Assembly (NCBI GenBank): GCA_029204225.1
Contig: CM055096.1
Coordinates: forward strand, 5,758,931 to 5,822,930
Length of the DNA stretch: 64,000 bases
DNA from: Diphasiastrum complanatum
Taxonomy: Eukaryota; Streptophyta; Lycopodiopsida; Lycopodiales; Lycopodiaceae
Direction: 5' to 3'
Shown here: in pieces, positions 1 to 10,909 of the stretch
Position numbering within the stretch: the first letter of the stretch is position 1
Layout: every line of letters begins with the position of its first letter
Made by a program: the position numbers and the translations under genes
Notes under the pieces: generated by a model
Told to the model about the DNA's origin: nothing
The model's input: only the letters and a program-made list of their open reading frames with translations
Database searches by the model: none

Positions 1-142
1 AGGGAAATTACACACAAGATGAATGGGACCTTATAAGGTCATTGAAGTCTTTAACAATAGATCATTACAATTAGCAAATCTCGAAGGACATTTACTTGAT
101 ACTAGAGTAAATGGTTCAAGAGTGAAGCGATACTATGACTGA
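1..142 (+). pseudogene. Ty3/Gypsy Pol C-terminus (partial, cut by window edge)
   Basis: The frame ending at the TGA at 140-142 reads MGPYKVIEVFNN... and closes with VNGSRVKRYYD. This is the usual end of a Ty3/Gypsy integrase: a GPYKV chromodomain-like strand followed by an 'NG.R.K.YY' tail. Only about 40 codons lie in the window; the rest of the polyprotein is upstream. It is joined directly to non-coding 3' sequence and then to the H3 repeat. Seen: the frame and motif. Known: the tail motif of Gypsy Pol. I cannot tell whether the upstream part is intact. Confidence 0.75.
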
Positions 143-284
143 TTTTTGAACAAAAATAGCAAGATAAGCTTCGCAATTTTCACAAAGAATGCGATATATG
201 TGACGGTCATTGTTCCATACACATTTGCAAAGTTCACTATTTAAACTTGCCAAAAAATGCGACACAACACTTTGTTATTTTAAA
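143..284 (+). repeat. Gypsy 3' untranslated/LTR-proximal sequence
   Basis: Non-coding sequence after the Gypsy stop codon. The stretch 222-278 (from 'tttgcaaagttcac' to 'cactttgttatttt') recurs almost base for base in inverted orientation at about 22543-22600. It stops at the point where the H3 repeat begins with aaaacccataaacgggttg. It contains one GCGACAC module of the kind arrayed in several LTRs of this window. Confidence 0.6.
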
Positions 285-343
285 AACCCATAAACGGGTT
301 GTTACAAGTAAAATGATTGTATCTTTTTTTTTTTTATGTCTCT

Positions 344-2465
344 CTATTTACAAATAGATTTTAATTCAATCAATTTTTCTGTATTTTCTATATCAATATT
401 AGGAACTGATAAGGCAACAGCTCCTTCTATAATCTCGCCCTCCTTTGTTTGGGGAAGGGCCTCAATGCCTTTTAAGGCAAGAGGAATATATGCTACAAAA
501 TTGCCTTCCTCTGTATTAGAAAGAACTTTTATTCCTTTTTGATCATATAAAATAAGATATGCATCCTAAACAACTTGAAAGGCTGTTAAGGCAGCAGCAG
601 CTTCCTTTTGAGGGCCCTCGATTGCAGGTGCAATGCTTACACCGTACTAGGCAAAAGTTCTGATCAATTCTTGCCAAAATCTATATACATCATCAAGAGT
701 ACATGGCTCAAGAGTGAACTGTCATCACAAAACACGAGAATCAGCAAATTACAAACAATGATAATAATAAAATATGAATCAGAATGAAATGAACTACAAA
801 TGAGTAGAATATTACCTTTTCAATATCTACATCCATTTGTATATCATACCATTCAAAAAATAGCTTCATATTGTACAGGACGAACCATGCACAACTAAAA
901 GCGTCATTTTGTTGTACACACTGCATATATAGAACGAAAATTAGTAATATTATGATAGAAATTTTATTTATGCTATGACAATACATTTGAATTTAAAAAG
1001 GAATACATGCATATCAGAGATAAACTGAATATACCTTGAGAGATTAATGGTTATATCTCCAATTGAAGTTGCCGTTTTCGGTATTTCCCAAACGACATCA
1101 TGAAGTAGAGAATCAAATTCTCTATGTGTATTTGCAGTTGAGTTTAATTTTACACATAGAAAATTTGATACTCCCTCTTTATTTATCTTTACAAAAAGAA
1201 TGTTTAGGCTCCAATGCCGACTGCAACAACCAAGATACAAATATCGATAAATTCATATTTATGAAAAAATTTCGTTCTTATTAAAGCAATGAGGCATGCA
1301 ACAATCCAGATTAAAGCAACAAAAACAAAAGAGTAATCCTTACTTATTTTCATATGGAATCAAATAGAATTTCGCCATAGGACTGCACTCGATAAAATAG
1401 ACAACCTTCTCAAAATTGGCTTCTTTCGCCTTTACCGCTCCCATGAAAAATGGACTAACTACAATAATTGTACCATGGGAATCGAAACTAATACTATTTT
1501 GCATAAAAGAAACTCCGGCCTCTACTATTGCATCTGAAATTTCTAAAGTCTTATCCTTTTTAGCTCGGCACAAAATTTGGGACCTAATCTAAAGCTTCTA
1601 CATCTATCTGGAAGAAAAAAATCAAAAAAGTTGCCGAGAAGATCAATTTTGTTAGCTAGGTAGGCCTCGTATTGATTATAATGGTCAGAATAAAAAAAAA
1701 CCTGGGCTGGATCGTATGGAATTCTCACAAGAAGATTATGTACATGAGTAGAAACAGAAGTGGAAACAATATTTATAGATTTCTCTGTTATTTGTCTAGC
1801 TTCTCTTGGGTAATCAACACTTTTGGTGATGAAACCTGCTGAGGAGCTGGACAAATAACAAATGGAGAAAGGGGTGAAGATTCTCGATCTGAGTCAGATT
1901 CTCCAGCATCTGACTCAGAGCTCAGGAAGACACATGGTCTCTTGGCCGGGATACTTCTAGGAGGAAGGAAAGCGGCTGGCCTTTGAGATCCAGCCTTCTT
2001 GGGGATAGGCTACTTTCTCTTCCTCCTAGAGGTAGTAGGCGAATCGGTTCTGTCCAGAGGCAGGTCTCTGGAGGTGCTGACATTATCAACATGCAGACCA
2101 GAATATTTGTCCCGAAGCCTTTTGAGAATGACGAAATCCTTTGGCATGATGGTGACACGCTTATCATGCACTGCCAAAAGACACGAATCTCAAAAAACTG
2201 GGAGGGAAAATCTTCTGCAGCACCCTACAAGGCCTGCATGGATATCATGGCAAACATCCAGCCCAAGTGACAGAGTGACATTCCGTACAAATCGACCAAA
2301 AGGAGCTCTAGGGATCAACAATTCAGTTGATCTCTAGAGTTTTCTGATCTCCCTCAGCCAGACCCGCTTTTTGCCATGCCTACGGCCAGTACCAGGGGGA
2401 ACACGTGAATGGGATGGCTGTACAGTGGTTATGGCACGGGCAGTGGATTTGGTCCTAGCCATCAT
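344..2465 (-). pseudogene. Histone H3-fold fusion gene, copy A (decayed, spliced)
   Basis: Translation from the ATG at 2460-2462 (a second ATG lies just before it) begins MARTKSTARAITT, a typical H3 start, then reads WLREIRKL, ELLIPRAPFGR and KRVTIMPKD, all H3 landmarks in order. The fold is followed by a basic, then Ser/Asp/Pro-rich linker (SSESDAGESDSD) and further exons: about 1343-1610, 1035-1220, 816-920 and 344-718, with GTAAGG, GTAT and GTAAT donors and ..GCAG or GACAG acceptors. The downstream domain (NILFVKINKEG, SYxxxDVYRFxQ) is unknown to me. Breaks: TAG at the conserved Gln after KL, a frameshift region around 2215-2245, and another break before 1854. The tail is about 13 residues shorter than in canonical H3. 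H3 normally packs DNA in nucleosomes; the function of this fusion is unknown. Confidence 0.75.
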
Positions 2466-2744
2466 ACTCAGAGGAGGAAAATAAACAAAAAAAAGTTTGA
2501 ACAAAAGAAAAGTGGATGAAAACAAAAAAATTTGCGATGAAAGGGCGCTAGAGATCGATATTAGAACTGAATATTGGTTTCGAGCGCAAGATCTACTGAG
2601 ATTATTTTATGGAACGAGATGCGCGCTCGAAAGCGATATTGGAATACCAGCGGTATAGGACTTGAGCGCGCTATGAGAGGGCAGAAGCTAGAACGATGAA
2701 AGAGCGTGCTTGAGAGCGATATTGGGAGCTAAAAGCGAAATTTC

Positions 2745-3030
2745 CGAGGACTTATATATACGAGATTTTTGCACATGTGAAAAGATAGCGATGACACATG
2801 TCGATAGATTATTAGCCCACATGGATTATCCATACTGACAATGATGACCCAATTATTAGGCCACGTGGGCTGAGACACGTGTGCGCTCTCGATGCGTGTC
2901 ATTCTTGCATGTGACAGATGTCAGATCAATCATTCTAGGTATGGCACATTTATTTTTACCAATCACAAGTTGACACATATTCCGTTGCCGCTAATCCACA
3001 CGTGCAAATTTTTTTTTTATATATAGGTCT
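2745..3030. promoter_or_regulatory. Bidirectional promoter of the H3 repeat, copy A
   Basis: Two outward-facing TATA boxes: tatatata at about 2753-2760 (serving the minus-strand H3 gene) and atatatagg at about 3018-3027 (plus strand). Between them lie several ACGTG cores, including ccacgtgggc and gacacgtgtg near 2865-2882 and cacacgtgc near 2998, the type bound by plant bZIP/bHLH factors. Each leader, outside the TATA, carries three spaced copies of a motif close to AATATCGCTTTCGAGCGCG: 2703-2726, 2621-2642 and 2543-2564 on the minus strand; 3074-3094, 3154-3172 and 3235-3255 on the plus strand. Confidence 0.6.
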
Positions 3031-3328
3031 TCTTCGGCTCGGATTTTTGCGCAAATTTACGACTACTTTGCTGGATATCGATTTCAAGCACGCCGCTTGC
3101 TCTCATTACCCTTCGTTGACTATATTGCGCCTGGATTCGATACTGCATCATCCGATATCGCATTCAAGTGCGCTTCGCATCTCTTTTCTTTTTTGCTCTT
3201 TGTTCTTGCGCTCGGATCCGATACTCCAACTTGAAATATCTCTCTCAAGCGCACGTTGCCTTGACGTGCTTGTCTGATCTGGGTTTTGCACCTAAAACAT
3301 TAGTTCTGTTGTTTTTGTTTAATATGTC

Positions 3329-4062
3329 TAATTTTGAATATAGTTTGCTTTTTTATTTTCATGAATTTGGTATTACTGATAGGTTGGAGTATTTTAAATC
3401 TCTTTTTTCTCCTTTTCTTTTTATTCTATCTTCTATAACTGAGGGCCCTGGTGTGGAGGCATTTTCTGAAATATATCTCATATATAAGTCCCTGCTTAGT
3501 ACTCCCTTATTCAGATCTTAGAATAAGGACATGATTTATTATTAGGACCTGGTGGCACTCGACAAGCATATCTATAAAGCTAAGCTTGACAGAATATTTA
3601 CCAAGTTACATAATGATTTCAAGTCTGTAGATGAGTGCCCAATTCATAATAAGAAATGTAGATTTGTTGATTTTCAGTCTGCTTTTTCTTTTTTTCTTTT
3701 TGTTAAATATTTCTGACGATTTAGAGGCTGTTCTCTCCACTTCTGAAGCAGCTTCTTCTAGTGGTACAAAGTCTGAAAAGTCAGAGAATGTAGATATAGA
3801 TACATTTTTTATTGATACAAGTGTTAGTTTAGATGATTGTTATGATTTTGATCCTGCTCAAAATAGGGCTACGTTTATAGGCCCTAGAACCCCCACTACC
3901 CTTTCTCCTTCTGATAAATCTTTGATCACTTTGCCTACTTATAATATAGATAATAATTCTTTTTTGACAATATCAGATATATCGGATTCTTTTTTGTCAC
4001 TACATGCATTTACAAGCCATGTAAACAATCCTTGCCAAACACAGATTAATGTTCTGGGATAG
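3329..4062 (+). pseudogene. Divergent gene of the H3 repeat, copy A (5' part only)
   Basis: Reads MSNFEYSLL... from about 3324, then ITEGPGVEAFSEIYL. An in-frame stop stands at the ATTATTAG before GACCTGGTGG in both copies, which may be a splice acceptor. The frame resumes as ALDKHIYKAKL, DECPIHNK, a Ser/Thr stretch (STSEAASSSGTKSEKS) and IGPRTPTTLSP. It parallels copy B until LPTYNIDNNSFLTI and then runs into unrelated sequence, ending at 4062. No known domain. The protein is acidic and Ser-rich. It shares the bidirectional promoter with the H3-like gene, so the two were probably co-expressed. Confidence 0.55.
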
Positions 4063-4575
4063 AGAGCAAGTCCACAAATCTATCTACCAAACTATCCTAA
4101 AAAATCAGGGAACAATACAATAACAGAATTAAGCTACACAATGAGAAACAAGAATAAAAAAGCTAACTTTCTAACAGCATTCTAGCAACCCAAGAATCAA
4201 GAAACACCCATTTCTTGATGCTTGGCCAAAAACAATCAATGATAGGATTTTTAGTGAATATGCAAGATCAGATCCTCAACCTATATAGTTTACCTGCATG
4301 CTGAAATTACAAAATCAAGAAACAAGGAAATTAATCCACATCTATATTCCACATTGCAAGAAAGTAAGCAAGAAATCTATTTAATCCATATTCACAACAA
4401 GAAATCAGAACATGTTCATAGGAATTTCACTCAAGAAGATAGCCATCAACAAGGAGCTTCTCAATTGCCAAGAACTCGTGGAGGATCTTCTTTATTCAAT
4501 CAAGAGAGATGACAATACAATAAAAGCTCCCTCACAAGAGAGTGGGGCCTTTAAATAAGCAAGAGGGCTGTCTGT
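4063..4575. other. Non-coding stretch left of Copia-1
   Basis: No ORF or known motif seen. A/C-rich with many 'caagaa' words, resembling retrotransposon LTR or untranslated sequence (for example a ctcacaagagagtgg stretch near 4531). It is interrupted at 4575 by Copia-1. The bases tctgt (4571-4575) are the probable left target-site copy. Confidence 0.4.
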
Positions 4576-5257
4576 TGTAAAAATTACAACAAATAAGGAT
4601 CCTAAAACACTTGAAATGATGAGGAAAACAATAGATTATGATTTCATAAGATTAGCACAAGTTGAACCATCAAAATCCATCAAAAATCTATGCTTGAACC
4701 TCACTAAATGGCCCAAATCCTTGAAGAAGGCTTCACACGTGTGAAAGTACGGCCTCCCACAGTCTGAGTACTGTACACCAGACCTACATTCAATCCTATA
4801 ATCATTAGTAATCACAAGTACTCAAACAATTATGAACATAGAGAGCAATTGCACCATTATGAGAGAAAAAACATGAAATTGCTTGATTAATTTTGGTGAG
4901 ATATCATCACCTATATATACATGATCCATCACGGTTTTGGGCAGGTATGAGTAGCCCTAAACCTATCCCTAATGCTAATTTTGGTGGATCTTTCATCCCT
5001 ACCAAGTTAGGGTTGGAATCTTGGAGATCCCTCAACAATGCAAAAATTACCAAAAATAGCTCCTATTTTTTCTCCCTTGTATCTAAGCATAATTTGGACT
5101 CATTCCAAAGGTTCTAACACTTAGGTCTACTTGAGAACATCCTTATTAATGGAATCCTATTCTATTTGGCACGTGTGACAAGCCACATCATGACCATCTA
5201 ACTATTTACAAGTCATATGACCAAAACTAGTCAAGCTAGAATTGTGAATTTTTAACA
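4576..5257 (-). repeat. Copia-1 3' LTR (682 bp)
   Basis: Starts TGTAAAAATTACA and ends GAATTTTTAACA on the plus strand (TG...CA on either strand). Matches 10052-10712 over its full length. Carries a 21-bp segment near 4897-4917 absent from the other LTR. Directly abuts the polypurine tract. Confidence 0.93.
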
Positions 5258-5269
5258 CTCCTCCTCACT
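5258..5269 (-). other. Copia-1 polypurine tract
   Basis: AGTGAGGAGGAG on the minus strand, immediately before the 3' LTR and three bases after the pol stop codon. Expected primer site for plus-strand DNA synthesis. Confidence 0.85.
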
Positions 5270-5271
5270 AT

Positions 5272-8200
5272 CTAGCTTGGTTCAATCATTGCTTTACTAA
5301 TCACTCCAAGTGATGATCTGAACTTCATAAAAGGTGTCTTTTGAAGTGGTTTAGTAAGTAGATCAGCTACACATTCATTGCTTGGAACATGCTCCAAAGC
5401 AATCTCCTTGGCTTGCACCATTTCTCTCACAAAGTGATGGCATATCTCAATGTGCTTAGATCTTGCATGGAAGATTGGGTTAGATGCAAGGTGTTGGGCT
5501 GATATATTGTCATTGTAGATGATTGGTGCCTCCTCTGAATCCATGATCTTTAGTTCCACCAATAATCTCTTGATCCAAAGTACCTCCTTTGTAGTGGTTG
5601 TCAAAGCTTTGTACTCGGCCTCGGTTGAAGATAGAGATATAGTTTCTTGCTTTTTTGAAAGCCATGAAACCACACCTTCTCCTATGAAAGTTGAATAGGC
5701 ACTTGTTGATTTCCTATCCCTCTTGTCCCCTGCAAAATCTGAATCACTAAATGCATGAAGGTTAATCACATCTCCTCTATATAGAATCCCAAAATCCAAT
5801 GTACCCGAGATGTATCTTAGAATCCTCTTAGCCTTTTTCCAATGGATATTCAATGGATTTTGCATGGATTGGCTCAACCTACATACACTAAAGCTAAGAT
5901 CTGGTCTAGTTATAGTGATCCACATTAAGGAACCTATAAGCTGCCTAAACAAAGTGATGTCCATGAAGGATCTTTCATCATCTTCATTTGGCACTTTTAC
6001 ATCTTGCTCCATTGGTGTGTCAACACTTTTGCATACTTCCATCTTAAACTTCTTCAAAAGACTTTGAGCATAGTTTACTTGACTTATAAAGATAAAATCA
6101 GACCCTCTAAGTACTTCTATGCCTAAGATGAAGTGAAGACACCCTAGATCTACCATCTTGAACTCTAAGGATAGATCTATCTTGATTTTTTCAATATCAT
6201 CAACACTATTTCCACTAATGATGATGTCATCTACATAAATGAGTAAAAGTACAATACCAACATCATCAAACTTAATGTAAAGAGTGGGATCATATTAACT
6301 TTGAACAAAAGAAAGTGAAATAAGATAGCAATGTAGTCTTGAATTCCAAGATCTCGAGGCTTGCTTCAAGCCATAGATGCTTCTTTGGAGATGGCATACT
6401 TTGTTCTCCATTCCATGCTTGATGAACCCTTGTGGCTGCTCCATATAGATATCCTCTTCCAAAAAACCATTCAAGAAAGCATTAGAGACATCCATTTGAC
6501 ATAGAATCCATCCAAAATGTGATGCAAGTGCAATGATTAGCCTTATTGTGACCATCTTGGCCACGGGTGCAAAAGTTTCCTCATAGTCTATCCCTCTCTC
6601 TTGAGCATAACCTTTTGCAACTAATCTTGCTTTATGTTTGTTAACACTCCCATTTGCATTCAACTTAAGCTTGAAGACCCACTTGCATCCTATTACATTT
6701 CTTTGAGGTCTCTCAACAAGCAACCAAGTTTCATTCTCAATCAAGGCATCATACTCATCCAACATAGCTTTATACCATTCTTTGGAGTTCAATGCATCTT
6801 CAACATTAGATGGTTCTTCAAAACTAGATAAAGCATAAGAAGTGGATGAGATACCCTCAACTTGCTGTCCTTTGCCTTGATATGTGAGCCTTGATGGCTC
6901 CACTTTTGCCCTTGAAGATCTCCTTGGTGTGATAGGTGGGTTTGGTGCTTGCTCCTCCATGAGCTCCTCCTCAAAACCAAGATCTTGCTCCTCGGCCATC
7001 TTCTTCTTGATTGTTGGAGCACTTGAGCCTTCTTCAAGCATATGCATATGATGTTCATCAAAGATGACATCCTTTGAAACAACAAATTTGTTCAAGGATG
7101 GGAGATAGACTTTGTAGCCCTTGCTTGAGCTTGCATATCCAAGCATGATCCCTCTTGTGGAAGATGGATCCTCCTTGGTTCTTGTTTCCAATGGCACATG
7201 CACATAACATATACACCCAAAAACTTTCAAGTGATTAAGATTGGGTTTCTTTCCATACAACATCTCATAAGGAGTTTTGCCTTCAATTGCTTTGCAAGAC
7301 ACCCTATTCATCAAGTAGTTTGCACATACAAGAGACTCACCCCAAAAGGATTTGGGCAAACAAGCATCTAATCTTAAAGCCTTAGAACATTCACATAATG
7401 TTCTATTCCTTCTTTCAGCAACTCCATTTTGTTGAGGAGTGTAAGGACAAGAAGTCTCTTTCTTGATCCCTTCCTCCTCACAAAAGGCCTTGAACTCATT
7501 GGAGATGAATTCTCCACCATTGTCACTTCTAAGAATCTTGATGCTATGATTATGATGCTTTTCCACAAACAACTTGAACTTTACAAAAGTATCAAATACT
7601 TGAGACTTGAAAGAAAGTAAGAACACCCAACAATATCTTGAGTAGTCATCAATGAAGGTTAAAAACATGGATGAACCTCCATTAGATTTGGTGCTAGCAA
7701 TGTGCACATCCGAGTGTATGAGTTCAAGAGGATGAGATGACTTTGTGATGGAGTTAGGAAACACCTTCTTATGTGCCTTGGATAAGGCACAAGCTTCACA
7801 AACCTTGTCTTCCTTCCCAATAGACCTTGGTAGGCCTAAAGCATACTCCTCCTTGATCATAGCCTCCATGGAACCCGAGTTGACATGTCCAAGTCTTTTG
7901 TGCCATAAAGTAAAGGTAGATATCTTGCTCTTCTCGGCCAACATGACAACATTAGTATCCACAAATGCATCCAGCTTATAAAGTTTGCCAAGTCTAGTGC
8001 CCTTAGCCACTATCTTACCCTTCTTCTTGATGAAACATTCATTTGAAGCAAAGTCAACATTGAAACCATTGTCTACCATTTGGCCAACACTTAGTAGATT
8101 CTTTGTTATTGTAGGAATGTACAAAACACCTTCTATGTTGATCTTTTTGGAAGATCCTAAGCAAAGGGGAATGCTACCAACTCCTTCAATCTTACAAGCT

Positions 8201-9240
8201 TCATCATTTGCTGTATAGATAGACTTTATAGGTCCATCATAAGATAAGAGAGAAGAGAAAAACTCCCTTTTACTAGTCATGTGTGAACTAGCACCCGAGT
8301 CAATCCGCCAAGGATCTTCTCCTTTGAAGCTTGTTGAAGAAAATATGGACATCATGAGAGAGTCCTCATGTGAAGTCTCCTCCTCCTCCTCTTTGCTCAT
8401 GTTGGCTTGGCTTTGATCTTGCTTCCTCTTGAAGCATTCTGAGGCATAATGCCCCATCTTGCTACAATAGTAGCACTTCACCTTTGATTTGTCCTTCTTG
8501 ACTTTGGTGGTTGATGGAGATGCCTCTGGGGGTCCTTCTTGATCCTCAAGCTTTGTAGACTTCTTGAATGTTGATCCTTTGCCTTTGGACTTGCCTTTGC
8601 CTTTGGTGAAGAGAGCTTGGTCATCTCCACCTTGGATGGAAAGCCTATCCATCCTCTCTTGCATTTGGCTCCTTCTTGATTCCTCGGCCATGAGTGTGCC
8701 TTGGAGTTCTTCAAGTATGGGTAGCTTACCCATAATTGCATATCCCTGAACCAAATTGTCAAATTCAAAGCTTAGTCCATTCAATATGAGTTGAACAAGC
8801 TCTTCATCCTTGATAGGGTCACCTATAAAGGCTAGCTCTTTGTTCAATTCCTTTACTCTTAGGACAAAAGTATGTGCACTCTCTCCTTTCTTTTGATAGC
8901 TTCTATAGATTTGATTCTTCAAAGCTAACATTCTAGTTTGGTTCTTGGATTCATAGACCTTTTGCAAAGTCTCCCAAGCATCTTGAGCTGAAGTGCAATC
9001 TCCTACCTCTCTTAAGAGTTCATTTGCAACATTCATTTTTATGCAATGTAGTGCAACATTGCACCTCTTGATGTATTTGGCTTTTTCTTGAGGATGAATA
9101 GGTTCACCCTCCTTACCATTTACAATTTCCATCAGATCTTGCATGATCATGATAGATTCCATTATAACTTTCCATATGGAATAGTTAGTTTTGTTGAGCC
9201 TTTCATTAGTATCCAAAAGATATGCATTTATAGATGCCAT
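5272..9240 (-). pseudogene. Copia-1 gag-pol polyprotein (one nonsense codon)
   Basis: A single frame of 1,322 codons plus stop, broken only by TAA at 6295-6297 (codon 982). Domains by residue: Gag 1-200, starting MASINAYLLD; CCHC knuckle CYYCSKMGHYASEC at 256-269; protease DSGA at 314-317; GAG-pre-integrase LWHKRLGH at 446; integrase with D511, D573 (RSDNGGEF) and E609 (NGVAERRN), so the DDE triad is complete; reverse transcriptase from about 840 with catalytic D917 (MDVSNAFLNG) and YVDD at 1002-1005; RNase H near the end (SSTEAEYKAL, TKPLQK). The stop lies inside RT, 21 residues before YVDD, and alone separates the two large ORFs; the frame is otherwise unchanged. Known role: element replication by reverse transcription in cytoplasmic particles, then integration. 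Confidence 0.95.
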
Positions 9241-10038
9241 CTAGTCTCCTAATCAAGGACTTGACACAAATGAAGGTTACTTCTATTGATTTGATTGAAG
9301 GTCTACCTTATCCCACTTCTTAGGGACCTGAAAAGATCAGTAATAGACTTCCTATAAAGATCTAAGAATGATCTCTAACAAAATCAAATCATAGAATACT
9401 AGAAACAATGCACTTGCTTGATTGAAGTAGACAATACTAGTAGAATTGCCCCTCTTTCTATAAAGAACATTAAAGCTTCCAAATGATCTGATCAAGAGTG
9501 AATTTCAGCAACCTAATATACTTACAAAATCACTTGTAAAAGATCTAAATGGAACTTGATGAGGATGCAACACAATCTACTATCCAATCACAAGCAAAAA
9601 ATGATCAAAATTGATGAAAAATTGATCTAATTTGGTGCATAAGTCAAGCAATTGTTGGACTGAACCTAAATCACTTTAGGAGGTGCCTACTACACCTTAG
9701 AACAGCCTTGAAGAGTCCCCAAAACTCTGATCTTCCCTCTCCTTGAATGCTAGAAAGCCTCCTCTATGAAATCACCTCCAAAACTCGCTTAGAAATCAAT
9801 GCTTGGAGCAAGCAAAACTTGCTATCTTGGTAATGTGAATTGAATTCAACTTTGCCTCTGGTTTTAGACACCTAAACACCTGCAAATGAAGTCACACAAC
9901 ACCAATCTCCAATGTATTTGACTCACTTTGAGTTCTAGAATCAATACTAGATGCTAAGATCCAATCTACACAAGATTTAGATCAAAAATTGTGATCAAAT
10001 TGAATGAAAACCAAGGATTTAGCTCATTTCAGCCTTTA

Positions 10039-10051
10039 GGCTCTGATACCA
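10039..10051 (-). other. Copia-1 primer-binding site
   Basis: TGGTATCAGAGCC on the minus strand, directly inside the 5' LTR. This is the plant Copia PBS complementary to the 3' end of initiator tRNA-Met. Confidence 0.9.
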
Positions 10052-10712
10052 TGTAAAAATTACAGCAAATAAGGATCCTAAAACACTTGAAATGATGAGG
10101 GAAACAATAGATTATGATTTCATAAGATTAGCACAAGTTGAACCATCAAAATCCATCAAAAATCTATGCTTGAACCTCACTAAATGGCCCAAATCCTTGA
10201 AGAAGGCTTCACACGTGTGAAAGTACGGCCTCCCACAGTCTGAGTACTGTACACCAGACCTACATTCAATCCTATAATCATTAGTAATCACAAGTACTCA
10301 AACAATTATGAACATAGAGAGCAATTGCACCATTATGAGAGAAAAAACATGAAACTGCTTGATTAATTTTGGTGAATGATCCATCACGGTTTTGGGCAGG
10401 TATGAGTAGCCCTAAACCTATCCCTAATGCTAATTTTGGTGGATCTTTCATCCCTACCAAGTTAGGGTTGGAATCTTGGAGATCCCTCAACAATGCAAAA
10501 ATTACCAAAAATAGCTCCTATTTTTTCTCCCTTGTATCTAAGCATAATTTGGACTCATTCCAAAGGTTCTAACACTTAGGTCTACTTGAGAACATCCTTA
10601 TGAATGGAATCCTATGCTATTTGGCACGTGTGACAAGCCACATCATGACCATCTAACTATTTACAAGTCATATGACCAAAACTAGTCAAGCTAGAATTGT
10701 GAATTTTTAACA
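10052..10712 (-). repeat. Copia-1 5' LTR (661 bp)
   Basis: Begins TGTAAAAATTACAG and ends GAATTTTTAACA in plus-strand order; equivalent to 4576-5257 apart from about five substitutions and the missing 21 bp. The untranslated leader between the PBS and the Gag ATG (9241-10038) shows no ORF. Confidence 0.93.
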
Positions 10713-10909
10713 CCTGTGTGGAGCCTAAGTGGTAATTCCACTAATTTAAAAACTACAATGGAAATAGCCCTTCCACTAGAGGTCACCATCAAAAGGTGGC
10801 TCACTCTAAATTATTTAAGGGGGTCTACACTTATTTACATTGCCTAGGAACAATGCTAGCTCCTACATGGTCGTTCTTTCTCTGGGTTCATATTCGAATG
10901 TCTACTTCA

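Larger units (their letters stand above)
285..3968. repeat. H3 repeat, copy A (truncated at right)
   Basis: A segment of about 3.7 kb that matches 22880-27225 colinearly: same exons, introns, promoter and start of the divergent gene. Both copies begin with the short inverted repeat AACCCATAAACGGGTT and differ in what lies to the left, so this is probably a true element edge. At the right, homology ends near 3968, a few bases after 'tttttgacaatatcaga'; copy B continues for at least another kilobase. Copy A is therefore truncated or interrupted at that point. Confidence 0.8.
4571..10717 (-). mobile_element. Copia-1, near-complete Ty1/Copia retrotransposon
   Basis: Full structure on the minus strand: 5' LTR (10052-10712), PBS, one long gag-pol frame, PPT, 3' LTR (4576-5257). 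The flanking pentamers tctgt (4571-4575) and cctgt (10713-10717) differ at one base and are a plausible target-site duplication. The LTRs differ by about five substitutions by eye plus one 21-bp indel, which indicates recent insertion. The pol domain order protease-integrase-RT-RNase H defines the Copia superfamily. Apart from one nonsense codon it looks complete. Confidence 0.93.

Noticed and set aside
5810-8749. Plus-strand ORFs at 5810, 6634, 7429, 7745, 7985 and 8564
   Set aside because: All are antisense shadows of the Copia-1 polyprotein.
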